A stretch of 64,000 nt of DNA from Philodulcilactobacillus myokonensis (lineage in GTDB: Bacteria > Bacillota > Bacilli > Lactobacillales > Lactobacillaceae): positions 930,001 to 994,000 of the forward strand of contig NZ_BRPL01000002.1 in the NCBI RefSeq assembly GCF_027923585.1, read 5' to 3'. The translations under genes and the position numbers were made by a program. Shown here in pieces: positions 9,013 to 18,674 of the stretch. Position 1 is the first letter of the stretch, and every line of letters begins with the position of its first letter. Below the pieces are notes generated by a model. That model worked only from the letters and a program-made list of their open reading frames with translations. It was not told the origin of the DNA and did no database searches.

Positions 9013-10293
9013 CTAGTCAACGTAAGTAAAAGTAAAATCTAAAATTGAAACATTATCCCCATCTTTAGCACCAGCATCTCTTAAGGCTTTATCAACACCC
9101 ATCCCATGCAATTGTCTTGCAAAACGGAGCATACTTTGATGGTGGGCCGTGTCTGTCATTTGGAATAATTTTTCAATTTTATGACCGGACAAAATCCAAT
9201 TACCATTTTCATCACGATTAATTTGAAATGGTTTTTCTTCTTTAAATGTGTATTTAACATTCTTTTGATTGGATTGTTTTTCTTGATGGGCAGGAAATTT
9301 TGGAGTTTGATCTAATAATTTAACCGTCTGGTGAATTAAATCCAATAATCCATCGTGAGTAATAGAAGAAATCGGAATTATCTTTCGATCAGATACTTTA
9401 GATTTGAATTTAGCTAAATTATCATTTGAATTTGGCATATCCATTTTAGTTGCAACGATAATTTGAGGACGTTTCATTAAATCTGGATCATAATCTTTGA
9501 GTTCCTTATTAATTGTCAAATAATCATGGTATGGATCACGACCTTCGACTCCACTCATATCAATCAAATGAAGTAATACCCTGGTTCTTTCAATGTGCCT
9601 AAGGAATTGAAAACCAAGTCCAATCCCTTGTGATGCACCCTTAATTAATCCAGGCATGTCGGCAATCACAAAATCACTGCCATCCCTTAATCTAACCATT
9701 CCTAGGTTAGGGATTAAAGTTGTAAAATGATATCCAGCAATTTTAGGCTTAGCAGTTGTGATTGTGGATAGCAAAGTTGATTTTCCAACTGATGGAAAGC
9801 CAACGAGGCCAACGTCTGCTAATAATTTTAATTCAAGACGAACATTCTTTTCTTCACCAGGTTCACCATTTTCAGCAATTTCAGGTGCCGTGTTCTTAGC
9901 ACTCGCAAAATGAACATTACCACGGCCACCACGGCCACCCTTAGCGGCAGTATATGAATCACCAGGATGAGTCAAATCACATAGAATTTGATTGTTAGAT
10001 TCGCCGTAAATCGTTGTCCCTTCAGGAACATCAATAATGGTATCCTCTGCACTTCTACCTGTCATTTTTTTATTACCGCCATTACCGCCGCTAGCAGCTT
10101 TAATTTTACGACGATATCTTAAATCCATTAATGTACTAAGGCCAGAATTAACTTTAAAAATAACGTTACCGCCACGGCCACCGTCACCACCGGCTGGTCC
10201 TCCGTTGGGAACGAATTTTTCGCGACGGAATGCGACGGCACCATTACCGCCTTTTCCAGCCTTAATTGAAATTTTAACTTGATCTACAAACAT
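9013..10293 (-). CDS. obgE: GTPase Obg (ribosome assembly)
   Basis: Obg binds the large ribosomal subunit during assembly and senses guanine nucleotides. The three domains are clear. There is a glycine-rich Obg fold at the N terminus, a G domain with GFPSVGKST near 163-171 and [10 protein letters not shown] after it, and a C-terminal OCT domain from about 350. I start at MFVDQVKI (10293), which has GAGG six bases upstream; the longer GTG at 10305 overlaps that SD. The length of 426 aa is typical. Confidence 0.96.
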   Translation of the reverse strand: MFVDQVKISIKAGKGGNGAVAFRREKFVPNGGPAGGDGGRGGNVIFKVNSGLSTLMDLRYRRKIKAASGGNGGNKKMTGRSAEDTIIDVPEGTTIYGESNNQILCDLTHPGDSYTAAKGGRGGRGNVHFASAKNTAPEIAENGEPGEEKNVRLELKLLADVGLVGFPSVGKSTLLSTITTAKPKIAGYHFTTLIPNLGMVRLRDGSDFVIADMPGLIKGASQGIGLGFQFLRHIERTRVLLHLIDMSGVEGRDPYHDYLTINKELKDYDPDLMKRPQIIVATKMDMPNSNDNLAKFKSKVSDRKIIPISSITHDGLLDLIHQTVKLLDQTPKFPAHQEKQSNQKNVKYTFKEEKPFQINRDENGNWILSGHKIEKLFQMTDTAHHQSMLRFARQLHGMGVDKALRDAGAKDGDNVSILDFTFTYVD

Positions 10294-10327
10294 TTTATTC
10301 CTCACTTATTTTTTAATTTACTTATTA

Positions 10328-12127
10328 TTAATTTTTTGAACCTACTTTTGGATGGTCCAATGTAAACTTAATTGTTTGAGCAGTCGTCTTAGATATTCCA
10401 AGATTTCTTAAATCATCAATTTGGGCATTTGCAATATGTTTAATTGAACCAAACTTTCTAAGAAGTTTATTCCGGGTCTTGGGTCCAACCCCATGAATAT
10501 TATCTAATCGAGAGTTAATCGAACTTTTGGTGTGAACATGATGATGATAATTAATAACAAATCGATGGACCTCATCTTGAACCCTTTGAACAAGATAAAA
10601 TGCTTGGCTCTTAGGATTCAGATTTACATGATGATCATATGCACCATAAAGTAAATCAGCAGTTTTATGCTTATCATTCTTTACCATTCCAGCAACTGGA
10701 ATGTGTAAGTCTAATTCATTAATCAAAACATCTTTAACTGCATTCATTTGAATGACGCCACCATCCATCAAAATTAAATCTGGCATTGATTTATGTTCTT
10801 TTAGCAATCTTGAATATCTTCTTCTAATAACTTCCCTTGTACTTGCTGCTTCATCAGCATGATGAACAGTTCTTAATTTATACTTTCGATACAATTTATG
10901 ATTAGGTTTTCCGTCAACGAAAACCACCATTGCTGAAACTAAATCGGCACCTTGAATATCAGAATGATCAAACGCTTCGATTCGATGACCAGGCTTAATG
11001 TTCAATTTATCCGTCAATTCTTTCATAGCACCCTTAGTTTTTCTATTATCCAATTCAATTAACCTAAATTTTTCCTTTAAAGTCAATTCAGCGTTTTTGG
11101 CAGCCATTTGAATCAATGCATGTTTTTGCCCTCTTTGCGGCGTTCTAACTGGAACATGCAACAACTTACTAATGACATCACATGGCAGTTGTTTTGGTAC
11201 CAAAATTTCCTTAGGAAGTGGTTGATTCCTTTTCTGATAAAATTGGACAATAAAGTTAACCATTTCTTCTTCTGGTGAATTAAGAATGGGAAATAACTTC
11301 TTAACCCGTTTCATTAAACGAGCTTGCCTTAGATAAAAGATTTGAATTGAAAGCCATCCTTTATCCATATAATAATTAAAAATATCTCTTGGAACATAAT
11401 CTTTAGAAATAATTTTCTGCTTTTCAACGGTTGCTTCAATATAATGTAATTGGTCACGGACTTCAGCCGCCCTTTCAAATTCAAGCTTGTCAGCAGCTTT
11501 TTCCATTCTTTTCGATAACATTCTTTTAGCAATTGAAACATCACCATTTAAGAATGACTTAATTTTTTTAATTTGCTTATCGTATTCAGATCTAGGAACC
11601 GTTTTGAAACATGCTCCTAAACATTGACCCATATGATAATATAGGCACGGTCTCCCTTGATAACCATGGCAACGTCTTAGTGGATATACTTTTTGTAAAA
11701 AATTAACCGTTTCATCGGCAGCATAGACATTTGGATATGGGCCAAAATAGTAGCCGCCATCTTTTTTATAGCTATTAACAATCATAATTCTTGGATCACG
11801 TTCATTCGTAATTTTAATATATGGATAACCGTTATGGCCCTGCTTTAATTGAATATTAAAATATGGACGGTACTTTTGAATCAACGTAATTTCTAATAAA
11901 AATGATTCTTTATCAGTTGATGTAAAAATAGTTTCAAAATCAGCAACTTCTGATACCATTTTAGCCGTTTTACCAGTATGACTACTTTTAAAATAAGAAC
12001 GAACACGGTGTTTTAAATTTTTAGATTTACCAACATAAATAATTTTTCCGTTAATATTTTTCATTTCATAACATCCTGGCAAATCGGGCAATAATTTTAA
12101 TTTATGTTCAATATGTGATGAGGCCAT
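10328..12127 (-). CDS. uvrC: Excinuclease ABC subunit C
   Basis: UvrC makes both incisions in nucleotide excision repair. The N terminus is a GIY-YIG nuclease (LPDLPGCYEMKN, IIYVGKSKNLKHR). A UVR motif that binds UvrB lies at about 200-235 (MEKAADKLEFERAAEVRDQL). The RNase H-like second nuclease has FDHSDIQGADLVSAMVVF. Tandem helix-hairpin-helix elements end the protein (LDNIHGVGPKTRNKLL). The SD AGGAGGTGA precedes ATG at good spacing. The length of 599 aa is normal. Confidence 0.96.
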   Translation of the reverse strand: MASSHIEHKLKLLPDLPGCYEMKNINGKIIYVGKSKNLKHRVRSYFKSSHTGKTAKMVSEVADFETIFTSTDKESFLLEITLIQKYRPYFNIQLKQGHNGYPYIKITNERDPRIMIVNSYKKDGGYYFGPYPNVYAADETVNFLQKVYPLRRCHGYQGRPCLYYHMGQCLGACFKTVPRSEYDKQIKKIKSFLNGDVSIAKRMLSKRMEKAADKLEFERAAEVRDQLHYIEATVEKQKIISKDYVPRDIFNYYMDKGWLSIQIFYLRQARLMKRVKKLFPILNSPEEEMVNFIVQFYQKRNQPLPKEILVPKQLPCDVISKLLHVPVRTPQRGQKHALIQMAAKNAELTLKEKFRLIELDNRKTKGAMKELTDKLNIKPGHRIEAFDHSDIQGADLVSAMVVFVDGKPNHKLYRKYKLRTVHHADEAASTREVIRRRYSRLLKEHKSMPDLILMDGGVIQMNAVKDVLINELDLHIPVAGMVKNDKHKTADLLYGAYDHHVNLNPKSQAFYLVQRVQDEVHRFVINYHHHVHTKSSINSRLDNIHGVGPKTRNKLLRKFGSIKHIANAQIDDLRNLGISKTTAQTIKFTLDHPKVGSKN

Positions 12128-12173
12128 GCATTCACCTCCTAAAATAATATCATCTATTTATTAATATAACTAT

Positions 12174-12200
12174 ATTATAACGCATTCTGAAATAGAACAA
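12174..12200 (-). promoter_or_regulatory. Probable uvrC promoter
   Basis: A consensus -10 (TATAAT, plus-strand ATTATA at 12174-12179) lies 50 bases upstream of uvrC. The best -35 (TTGTTC, 12195-12200) is at a short 15-base spacing, so the -35 call is weak. Confidence 0.4.
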
Positions 12201-12217
12201 CTTTGTTTTTAAATATT

Positions 12218-12246
12218 ATGACAAACGAATGTATATTTGGTATCAT
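12218..12246 (+). promoter_or_regulatory. Promoter for the 43-aa gene
   Basis: ATGACA at 12218-12223 and TATCAT at 12241-12246 are spaced by 17 bases, 27 bases before the start codon and back to back with the uvrC promoter. Confidence 0.5.
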
Positions 12247-12272
12247 GATTGTTGATTAAGGAGATGATTTTA

Positions 12273-12404
12273 ATGGGATTAATCGTTAATAATCAAAATA
12301 ATCTAGATAAAATGCTTAACAATTTAGCCAAATTTAAACCGGATGATGGTAAAAAGAAAAATAATGGCAAGCAGAAGAAAGATAACAAGAAAGCAAAAAA
12401 ATAA
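12273..12404 (+). CDS. Lysine-rich small protein (43 aa)
   Basis: ATG at 12273 follows AAGGAG by 9 bases. The protein has a short amphipathic N-terminal part (NNLDKMLNNLAKFKPDD) and a tail made almost only of Lys, Asn, Gln and Asp. Similar micro-proteins, annotated as the SPJ_0845 family, occur in streptococci and lactobacilli; I propose that match from memory of the pattern and hold it loosely. It has its own promoter-like elements and a terminator and lies divergent from uvrC. The basic tail could bind RNA or the ribosome (inference). Confidence 0.65.
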   Translation: MGLIVNNQNNLDKMLNNLAKFKPDDGKKKNNGKQKKDNKKAKK

Positions 12405-12417
12405 AGGATAATAAATT

Positions 12418-12450
12418 AGTCATATAACAAAATCGTTATATGACTTTTTT
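12418..12450 (+). terminator. Rho-independent terminator
   Basis: Stem GTCATATAAC/GTTATATGAC with a 6-base loop followed by TTTTTT, 14 bases after the 43-aa gene. Confidence 0.85.
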
Positions 12451-12475
12451 ATTTATTAACTATCATTAATTATTT

Positions 12476-12757
12476 TTAATGATGATATTTATGACTTAAA
12501 CGGTTAATATTGTTTTCACCAACATCTTCGAACGGAATGTTTTCCCATTGTGCAATCTGGGATAGGTACCATAAAACGTCTCCCATTTTACGGATTAATT
12601 CTGCTCGATCAAGATTTTGACCATCAAAAGTATATTGTTTAATTAAATTTGCAACTTGTCCACTTTTGCTAGATAATCCTAAAGCGCAATTGGTTAATAT
12701 TTGCTCCTGACCTTTTAAAGTGCTGTTAGCTTTTTTTTGATATTCATTTAAATTCAT
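12476..12757 (-). CDS. MazG-like nucleotide pyrophosphohydrolase family protein, degenerate active site
   Basis: This 93-aa protein matches the all-alpha MazG/NTP-PPase fold: N-terminal NEYQKKAN, then GLSSKSGQVANLIKQ (27-41), then AELIRKMGDVLWYLSQIA (52-69). In active members the first motif reads like GExGEV and the second like EELGD, and these acids hold the magnesium. Here the expected acids are Lys31, Gln34 and Lys57, and only Asp60 remains. It may be a non-catalytic binding protein. The start is the ATG at 12757, which overlaps the engB stop as TAATG; a frame extension upstream lies inside engB and is not used. Confidence 0.75.
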   Translation of the reverse strand: MNLNEYQKKANSTLKGQEQILTNCALGLSSKSGQVANLIKQYTFDGQNLDRAELIRKMGDVLWYLSQIAQWENIPFEDVGENNINRLSHKYHH

Positions 12758-13356
12758 TAATCCATCACGACCCCACTTTGTTGTTGAATCCAATTCCAAA
12801 TTTGATCCTTTCCAGAACGAGTTTTGGCAGAAAATAAAACTAACTGATCATCATTTAAACCCATCGTTTTTTTAATCAAACTTTTGCTTTTATTCCAATG
12901 ACTTTTTTTAATTTTATCCATTTTAGTAGCAACAATCAATGTTGGAATTTGATAGTATTCTAAAAATGCTTTCATTTGAATGTCAGTCTGGGTTGGTTTA
13001 TGACGACCATCAATTAAATTAATTGCTCCATCTAACTGGTTTCTTTGAGTCAAATAGGTTTCAATCATTGTTGCCCATTTTTCACGTTCCATTTTGGACA
13101 CCCGTGCAAAGCCATATCCAGGAATATCAACAAAATAAATTTTATTTTCAACGTTATAAAAATTCAAAGTTTGGGTTTTACCAGGTTGGTTAGAAGTATG
13201 CGCATAATTTTTACGATTGACTAATACATTTGTGAGTGAGGATTTTCCAACATTAGAACGTCCAACCAATGCAATTTCAGGATGGTTAGAACGCGGATAT
13301 TGTTTTGGTTCTACCGCACTAATTTCTAGATTAACATTATTAATATTAACTGCCAA
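12757..13356 (-). CDS. engB: Ribosome biogenesis GTPase EngB (YsxC)
   Basis: EngB/YsxC is an essential GTPase in 50S subunit assembly. The 199-aa length is typical. G1 is GRSNVGKSS (32-40), G3 is DIPGYGFA, and G4 is TKMD. The start codon appears to be TTG at 13356 (MAVNINNV). It follows clpX in the same direction, a conserved arrangement in Firmicutes, but a terminator hairpin lies between them, so engB may be partly uncoupled from clpX. Confidence 0.94.
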   Translation of the reverse strand: MAVNINNVNLEISAVEPKQYPRSNHPEIALVGRSNVGKSSLTNVLVNRKNYAHTSNQPGKTQTLNFYNVENKIYFVDIPGYGFARVSKMEREKWATMIETYLTQRNQLDGAINLIDGRHKPTQTDIQMKAFLEYYQIPTLIVATKMDKIKKSHWNKSKSLIKKTMGLNDDQLVLFSAKTRSGKDQIWNWIQQQSGVVMD

Positions 13357-13396
13357 ATCATTTCATCTACCTTTTAGAATTTTATTCTAACACAAA

Positions 13397-13426
13397 ATAA
13401 AAGGAGCAAATTCAAAAAAATGCTCC
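13397..13426 (-). terminator. Rho-independent terminator after clpX
   Basis: On the minus strand GGAGCA/TGCTCC with a T-rich 12-base loop is followed by TTTTATTTT. The short 6-bp stem may allow read-through into engB. Confidence 0.6.
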
Positions 13427-13436
13427 CTCGTACAAT

Positions 13437-14684
13437 CTATTTCAAAATTAATTTTGGTTCTTGATGTTTAGTAATCGTTTCGGGTTCAATTACAACTTCT
13501 GAAACGTCATCACGGTTTGGCAAATTAAACATAACATCACGCATTGAGTCTTCCATAATTGATCGAAGCCCCCTTGCACCTGTTTTTCGCTTAATTGCTA
13601 ATTTGGCAATTTCTTTTAATGCTTCTGGTTCAAATTTTAATTCAGCACCATCAAGTTCAATTAATTTTTCGTACTGTTTAACCAAAGCGTTCTTAGGTTC
13701 AGTTAGAACACGAACCAGATCATGTGCATCTAACTTATTCAAAGCAGTCAAAATTGGTAATCTTCCAATAAATTCAGGAATCAATCCAAATTCTTTTAAA
13801 TCAGAAGGGATTACATATTGCATTATATCCTTATCATTTAATTTGGTGATTTCTGATGAATCAGTTCCAAATCCAATGGTCTTATTTCCCATTCGATTTT
13901 TAACAATATCTTGGATTCCATCAAATGCACCACCAACAATGAATAAAATGTTAGAGGTATCAATTTGAATGAACTTTTGCCTAGGGTTCTTTCGCCCACC
14001 CTGTGGCGGAACATTTGCAATCGTTCCTTCTAAAATTTTAAGTAGTGATTGTTGAACACCTTCGCCTGAAACGTCACGGGTGATTGATACATTATCTGAT
14101 TTTTTGGCAATCTTATCAATTTCATCAATGTAGATAATGCCTTTTTCAGCACGTTTAACATCATAATCAGCGTTTTGAATTAATTTTAGCAAGATATTTT
14201 CAACATCTTCACCAACATATCCAGCCTGGGTTAACGAAGTAGCATCAGCAATTGCAAACGGTACATTTAACAATTTAGCTAATGTTTGAGCAATATAAGT
14301 TTTTCCTGAACCAGTTGGTCCAATCATAGCAATATTACTCTTCTGTAATTCAACGTCTCCCGGTTTTTTATTAAGCATTTGGTGAACACGCATATAATGA
14401 TTATAAACAGCAACAGCTAGCGTTTTTTTGGCTTCATCTTGTCCGATTACGTATTGATTCAATTTACTAACAATTTGAGATGGGGTTAAAACATTGACGC
14501 CCTTTTCAGACTGTTCTTCTGCCAATTCTTCATCAACAATTCTTTTACATAAATCAATACATTCATTACAAATATAAACTCCTGGTCCAGCTACAATTTT
14601 TTTAACTTGATCCTGAGTTTTCCCGCAAAATGAACAAGTAATGGGGCCGTTACCATTTACATTGCCACTATTGTTTTGAAACAT
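13437..14684 (-). CDS. clpX: ATP-dependent Clp protease ATP-binding subunit ClpX
   Basis: ClpX unfolds proteins and feeds them to the ClpP peptidase. The N-terminal zinc-binding domain has Cys17, Cys20, Cys39 and Cys42. The AAA+ core shows Walker A GPTGSGKT near 120-127, Walker [12 protein letters not shown], and the pore loop GYVGED. An IGF-type loop for ClpP docking is present as NKTIGFGTD. The sensor-2 arginine lies in TGARGLRS. The SD AGGGGTGT precedes the ATG. The length of 415 aa is normal. Confidence 0.97.
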   Translation of the reverse strand: MFQNNSGNVNGNGPITCSFCGKTQDQVKKIVAGPGVYICNECIDLCKRIVDEELAEEQSEKGVNVLTPSQIVSKLNQYVIGQDEAKKTLAVAVYNHYMRVHQMLNKKPGDVELQKSNIAMIGPTGSGKTYIAQTLAKLLNVPFAIADATSLTQAGYVGEDVENILLKLIQNADYDVKRAEKGIIYIDEIDKIAKKSDNVSITRDVSGEGVQQSLLKILEGTIANVPPQGGRKNPRQKFIQIDTSNILFIVGGAFDGIQDIVKNRMGNKTIGFGTDSSEITKLNDKDIMQYVIPSDLKEFGLIPEFIGRLPILTALNKLDAHDLVRVLTEPKNALVKQYEKLIELDGAELKFEPEALKEIAKLAIKRKTGARGLRSIMEDSMRDVMFNLPNRDDVSEVVIEPETITKHQEPKLILK

Positions 14685-14775
14685 ATTTAATTACACCCCT
14701 TATTATTTAACCGAATTAACTAGTCAAATGAAATATATCACATTTTATAATAATCATAAAATACTTTGTTTTAAA

Positions 14776-14813
14776 CCAAAAATAAAAGCCTAATTAAAAT
14801 TAATTAGGCTTTT
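14776..14813 (-). terminator. Rho-independent terminator after tig
   Basis: Minus-strand stem AAAAGCCTAATTAA/TTAATTAGGCTTTT with a T-rich tail, 33 bases after the tig stop codon. Confidence 0.85.
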
Positions 14814-14845
14814 AAATAAAAACAAAATAGTAATTTTATCTTAGA

Positions 14846-16186
14846 TTACTTACTGCTTTTACTAGTTTTAGAAGTTGACTTAGAGCTCTTTAATTGGCTC
14901 TTAGGAACTTGTTTTGCGTTATCAGTAACTAACTTAACGGCCTTTTGAATTGAAATATCATGTTTCAACATATCATCAGTTAAAGCACCCTTAACAGCAC
15001 TTTCTTTCATGCCATATTGTTTAGCAAGGTTTTTAACTTCATCATTCATTTCTTTGTCAGTTGGTTTGATATTTGCATCTTTAACAATTGCTTCTAAAAC
15101 AAGGTTGGTCTTAACACGACGACTTGCCCCGTCTTGGAATTGTTTCTTTAAGTCAGCTTGAGTAGTTCCAGTTAACTTAAAGTAAGTACTAGCATTAATC
15201 CCTTGTTGTTGCATATTTGCTAAATACTGATCCATTTGACGTTGAACGTCTTGATCAACCATTGGTTTAGGAATTTCTTTAACCTCGGCATTGTCAACAG
15301 CTGCATTAATCGCTTCATCCTCAACAGTATTCTTAGCCTTAGTTTCTTTTTGTTCCTTTAATTGTTTCTTGGTTTTATCTTTCAATTCATCTAAGCTATC
15401 AACGTCTTCGTCGACATCCTTAGCAAATTCATCATCTAATTTAGGTAATTGTTTTTCTTTAATTTCATGAACAGTTACTTTAAAAGTTGCTTCCTTATTT
15501 TGTAACTTCTTAGCTTGATAATTCTTAGGGAAAGTAACTTTGACATCAACATGATCCCCAGCTTTATGACCAATTAATTGATCTTCAAAACCTGGAATAA
15601 ATGAATTAGAACCTAATTCAAGTGAGTAGTTATTGGCTTTACCGCCCTCAAAAGGTTTGCCGTCAACGTAACCATCAAAATCAATGACAACTGTATCACC
15701 CTTAGCAGCAGGCTTATCCTTTTTCAAAACTAATTCAGCTTGTGACTTACGTTTACGATCGATTGATTCGTCAACATCTTTCTTGTAAACGCGAGTATTT
15801 TGTTTCAATACCTTCAAGCCTTTGTAAGCGCCTAATTTAACATCAGGCTTAACAGTTACATTAGCTTCTAATACCCATGGCTTACCCTTATCTAATGATT
15901 TAACATTAACTGAAGGTTGAGCGACTGGTTCGATTTTAGTTTCTTTTAATGCATCACTATATACTTGTGGAAGCATAATATTTAAAGCATCTTGGTATAA
16001 TGCTTCTTCACCGTACATTTCATCAAAAATATGACGAGAAACCTTACCTTTTCTAAAACCAGGTAGGCTAATATTTTTTTTATTTTTATTGAAGGCTCTA
16101 TCTAGTCCTTCTTTAACTTGATCTGTGCTTAATTCAAAGGTTAATGTACCTTGAGTAGCACCTTTCTTTTCCCATTTTGCAGACAT
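14846..16186 (-). CDS. tig: Trigger factor (ribosome-associated chaperone, prolyl isomerase)
   Basis: Trigger factor docks at the ribosomal exit tunnel and shields nascent chains. The ribosome-binding signature is GFRKGKVSRHIF near residues 44-55. The FKBP-type isomerase domain spans about 160-245 (VVIDFDGYVDGKPFEGG). A helical chaperone domain follows, and the protein ends in a low-complexity Ser/Lys/Thr tail. The length of 446 aa is normal. Its own promoter and terminator make it a single-gene unit next to clpX, as is usual. Confidence 0.96.
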   Translation of the reverse strand: MSAKWEKKGATQGTLTFELSTDQVKEGLDRAFNKNKKNISLPGFRKGKVSRHIFDEMYGEEALYQDALNIMLPQVYSDALKETKIEPVAQPSVNVKSLDKGKPWVLEANVTVKPDVKLGAYKGLKVLKQNTRVYKKDVDESIDRKRKSQAELVLKKDKPAAKGDTVVIDFDGYVDGKPFEGGKANNYSLELGSNSFIPGFEDQLIGHKAGDHVDVKVTFPKNYQAKKLQNKEATFKVTVHEIKEKQLPKLDDEFAKDVDEDVDSLDELKDKTKKQLKEQKETKAKNTVEDEAINAAVDNAEVKEIPKPMVDQDVQRQMDQYLANMQQQGINASTYFKLTGTTQADLKKQFQDGASRRVKTNLVLEAIVKDANIKPTDKEMNDEVKNLAKQYGMKESAVKGALTDDMLKHDISIQKAVKLVTDNAKQVPKSQLKSSKSTSKTSKSSK

Positions 16187-16252
16187 TATATTCCCTCCGA
16201 GATGAAAATATATTTTTTATTTACAATTTATCTACCAATTGCACATAAAACT

Positions 16253-16281
16253 ATTTTAACGTATGGTATTTAAAAAGTAAA
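16253..16281 (-). promoter_or_regulatory. Probable tig promoter
   Basis: On the minus strand TTTACT (16276-16281), a 17-base spacer and TAAAAT (16253-16258) lie about 70 bases before the tig ATG. The -35 lies in the second copy of an imperfect direct repeat (GATTTACTTT) about 21 bases apart. Confidence 0.5.
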
Positions 16282-16324
16282 TCTTTTTAATAAGAAAGTA
16301 AATCCCTCTTAATTAATATGTATA

Positions 16325-16356
16325 AAAAGGATTCGGAAAAATTCCGAATCCCTTTT
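16325..16356 (-). terminator. Rho-independent terminator after tuf
   Basis: Stem GGATTCGGAA/TTCCGAATCC extended by A/T pairs, with a T-run on the minus strand, 22 bases after the tuf stop. Confidence 0.9.
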
Positions 16357-16377
16357 AAATTTGTATTATGACAAAGA

Positions 16378-17565
16378 TTATTTAACAATCTTAGTAATAA
16401 CACCGGCACCAACGGTATGACCACCTTCACGGATGGTAAATCTAGTACCTTCTTCAATGGCAACTGGCTTAGTTAATTCAACATTGAATTTAGCGTTATC
16501 ACCAGGCATTACCATTTCAGTTCCCTTTTCTAATTCAACAACACCGGTAACATCAGTGGTATGGAAGTAGAATTGAGGACGGTAATTTGAGAAGAATGGA
16601 GTATGACGTCCACCTTCTTCTTTCTTTAATGCATAAACTTGACCTTCAAACTTAGTATGGGTCTTAATTGAACCTGGGGCAGCAAGAACTTGACCACGTA
16701 CAACTTGGTCACGGTTAATACCACGAAGTAAAATACCAACGTTATCTCCAGCTTCACCAAGATCTAAGGTCTTATGGAACATTTCTAAACCAGTAACAGT
16801 TGATTTAAGAATATCAGGAACTAAACCAACAATTTCAACTGGATCACCAATCTTAACTGTACCACGATCAATACGACCAGAAGCAACAGTTCCACGACCA
16901 GTAATTGAGAATACATCTTCAACTGGCATTAAGAATGGTTTCTTATCATCACGAACTGGAGTTGGAATGTATTCATCAACAATGTCCATTAACTTTAAGA
17001 TAACCTTTTGTTGTTCTTTATCGCCTTGTAATGCTTTAAGAGCAGAACCACGAACGACTGGAACATCATCACCAGGGTAATCGTATTCTGAAAGTAATTC
17101 ACGTACTTCCATTTCAACTAAGTCAACTAATTCTGGATCATCAACTTGATCAGTCTTATTAATAAATACAACGATGTATTTAACACCAACCTGGCGAGCA
17201 AGTAAAATATGTTCACGGGTTTGTGGCATAGGACCATCGGTTGCTGCTACAACTAAAATTGCACCATCCATTTGAGCAGCACCAGTAATCATGTTCTTAA
17301 CGTAATCCGCATGACCTGGGGCATCAATATGTGCATAGTGACGACGTTTAGTTTCGTATTCAACATGGGCAGTATTAATAGTAATACCACGTTCACGTTC
17401 TTCTGGAGCAGCATCAATATCAGCATAACTTTCAGAATCAGCTAAGCCTTCTTCAGATAATACTTTTGTAATAGCTGCAGTTAAAGTAGTCTTACCATGA
17501 TCAATATGGCCAATAGTACCAATATTTACATGGGGCTTTGTTCTTTCATAATGTTCTTTTGCCAT
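16378..17565 (-). CDS. tuf: Elongation factor Tu
   Basis: EF-Tu carries aminoacyl-tRNA to the ribosome as a GTP complex. At 395 aa from [10 protein letters not shown] it has standard length. G1 is GHIDHGKT (19-26), G3 is DAPGHADY and G4 is NKTD. The ATG at 17565 has AGGAGG upstream; the frame extends 19 codons further but that part includes the SD and is leader. Its codon use is noticeably more restricted than its neighbours', as expected for a highly expressed gene. It stands alone here, not with fus. Confidence 0.98.
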   Translation of the reverse strand: MAKEHYERTKPHVNIGTIGHIDHGKTTLTAAITKVLSEEGLADSESYADIDAAPEERERGITINTAHVEYETKRRHYAHIDAPGHADYVKNMITGAAQMDGAILVVAATDGPMPQTREHILLARQVGVKYIVVFINKTDQVDDPELVDLVEMEVRELLSEYDYPGDDVPVVRGSALKALQGDKEQQKVILKLMDIVDEYIPTPVRDDKKPFLMPVEDVFSITGRGTVASGRIDRGTVKIGDPVEIVGLVPDILKSTVTGLEMFHKTLDLGEAGDNVGILLRGINRDQVVRGQVLAAPGSIKTHTKFEGQVYALKKEEGGRHTPFFSNYRPQFYFHTTDVTGVVELEKGTEMVMPGDNAKFNVELTKPVAIEEGTRFTIREGGHTVGAGVITKIVK

Positions 17566-17637
17566 TAATGAAAACCTCCTGTTAAAATTCATAAAAATAG
17601 CACCAGAAGTATTTCTTCTCAATGCATCTTTACAATT

Positions 17638-17665
17638 ATTATACTACATCTCTTTGAAAATACAA
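17638..17665 (-). promoter_or_regulatory. tuf promoter
   Basis: On the minus strand TTGTAT (17660-17665), a 16-base spacer and a consensus TATAAT (17638-17643) lie about 70 bases before the ATG. Confidence 0.65.
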
Positions 17666-17726
17666 AATGATATTCCAAAGGACAATTCCTATATCATTAT
17701 ATATACTGTAATTTTATTTGTAAATA

Positions 17727-18668
17727 CTAACGAGTTAATTTATTAATGATTTGGTCTAATTTTTTCTGCTGACGCCAAATTTCAACTTCCAATTTGGTTT
17801 TAAAATTAAATTGTTGATCATTAAACAAAGAATCAGTTATTTTAAACCACAATTTAGCACTGTTAATTTTCCTATCATTATATGGATAAAGAATCAGTAA
17901 TTGCATGTTAAAAAGATTATTCAATCTAAATGTCATCATTGGATCATCATGACCATAATGACTATCAACAATTTTTGACAACTGCAAATATGATTTAGTT
18001 TCAAAAAGTGGTTTTAAATTAGACGGGTTAATTAAATGCCGTTGATGATCAATCCATAAAAATTCAATCTGCTCATTTAAATCAATCTTTCTTAAAATAT
18101 CAAAAATACTGATTCTCATGATGGGATTTAAAAATGGATTAGTTAATAGGTACTTACAAGCAAAAACAAATTGATGTAATGGCAGTTTAAGTGCTTTTTC
18201 TAATTCATTTTTCTGAAAAGGTAATTTTTGATTCACAATTGAGCAAAAAGATTTAACCAATTCATTAATTGTTGATGAATGTTTTTTACTATAATTATTT
18301 TCATAATCAACAATTTGTTTTAAATTATCTCGTTTTAAAGTTTCAATATTTACAGAAACTGTGATTTCACGTGCTTTAATAAAAGAAGCATTTTTCAATA
18401 AAACTAAAATCATAAAGTTGAAATCATCAACTGAATTAGTATAACTATCAGGCATTTCCAACAAATTTTTTTCAGCTTGTCGGTATTTTTTCAGATGAAA
18501 CAAGGATTTAACAATTAAATGATTGATTTTTAAATTTGAATGATCTAAATCAATTGTTTTTAACTTATCAATTGCACTTTGATATTTATGATATTGGTAA
18601 TCATCATAAGCTGAAATATAAATTCGTTTATTTTCAGTAATGTTATTATCACCCAATGATAAAATCAT
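17727..18668 (-). CDS. TPR-like helical repeat protein, function unknown
   Basis: The 313-aa protein is almost entirely helical. Its N-terminal 130 residues have the spacing of tetratricopeptide repeats (YQYHKYQSAIDKLKTID, then LFHLKKYRQAEKNLLEMP). The C-terminal half is a diverged helical domain with no motif I recognise. It starts 6 bases after rnjB on the same strand, so it is probably co-transcribed with RNase J2 and could be a protein partner in RNA decay; this is inference from position only. It has no signal peptide. Confidence 0.75.
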   Translation of the reverse strand: MILSLGDNNITENKRIYISAYDDYQYHKYQSAIDKLKTIDLDHSNLKINHLIVKSLFHLKKYRQAEKNLLEMPDSYTNSVDDFNFMILVLLKNASFIKAREITVSVNIETLKRDNLKQIVDYENNYSKKHSSTINELVKSFCSIVNQKLPFQKNELEKALKLPLHQFVFACKYLLTNPFLNPIMRISIFDILRKIDLNEQIEFLWIDHQRHLINPSNLKPLFETKSYLQLSKIVDSHYGHDDPMMTFRLNNLFNMQLLILYPYNDRKINSAKLWFKITDSLFNDQQFNFKTKLEVEIWRQQKKLDQIINKLTR

Positions 18669-18674
18669 TCCCTA

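Noticed and set aside
10037-10282. Plus-strand 81-codon frame opposite the start of obgE, rich in Pro and Leu
   Set aside because: It is the antisense of the glycine-rich Obg domain; the composition is a mirror of Gly codons.
13603-13968. Plus-strand 121-codon frame inside clpX
   Set aside because: Antisense to highly conserved clpX coding sequence, no SD or promoter.
17566-17622. N-terminal extension of EF-Tu by 19 codons
   Set aside because: The extension contains the SD of the standard start [10 protein letters not shown] and is not part of EF-Tu.
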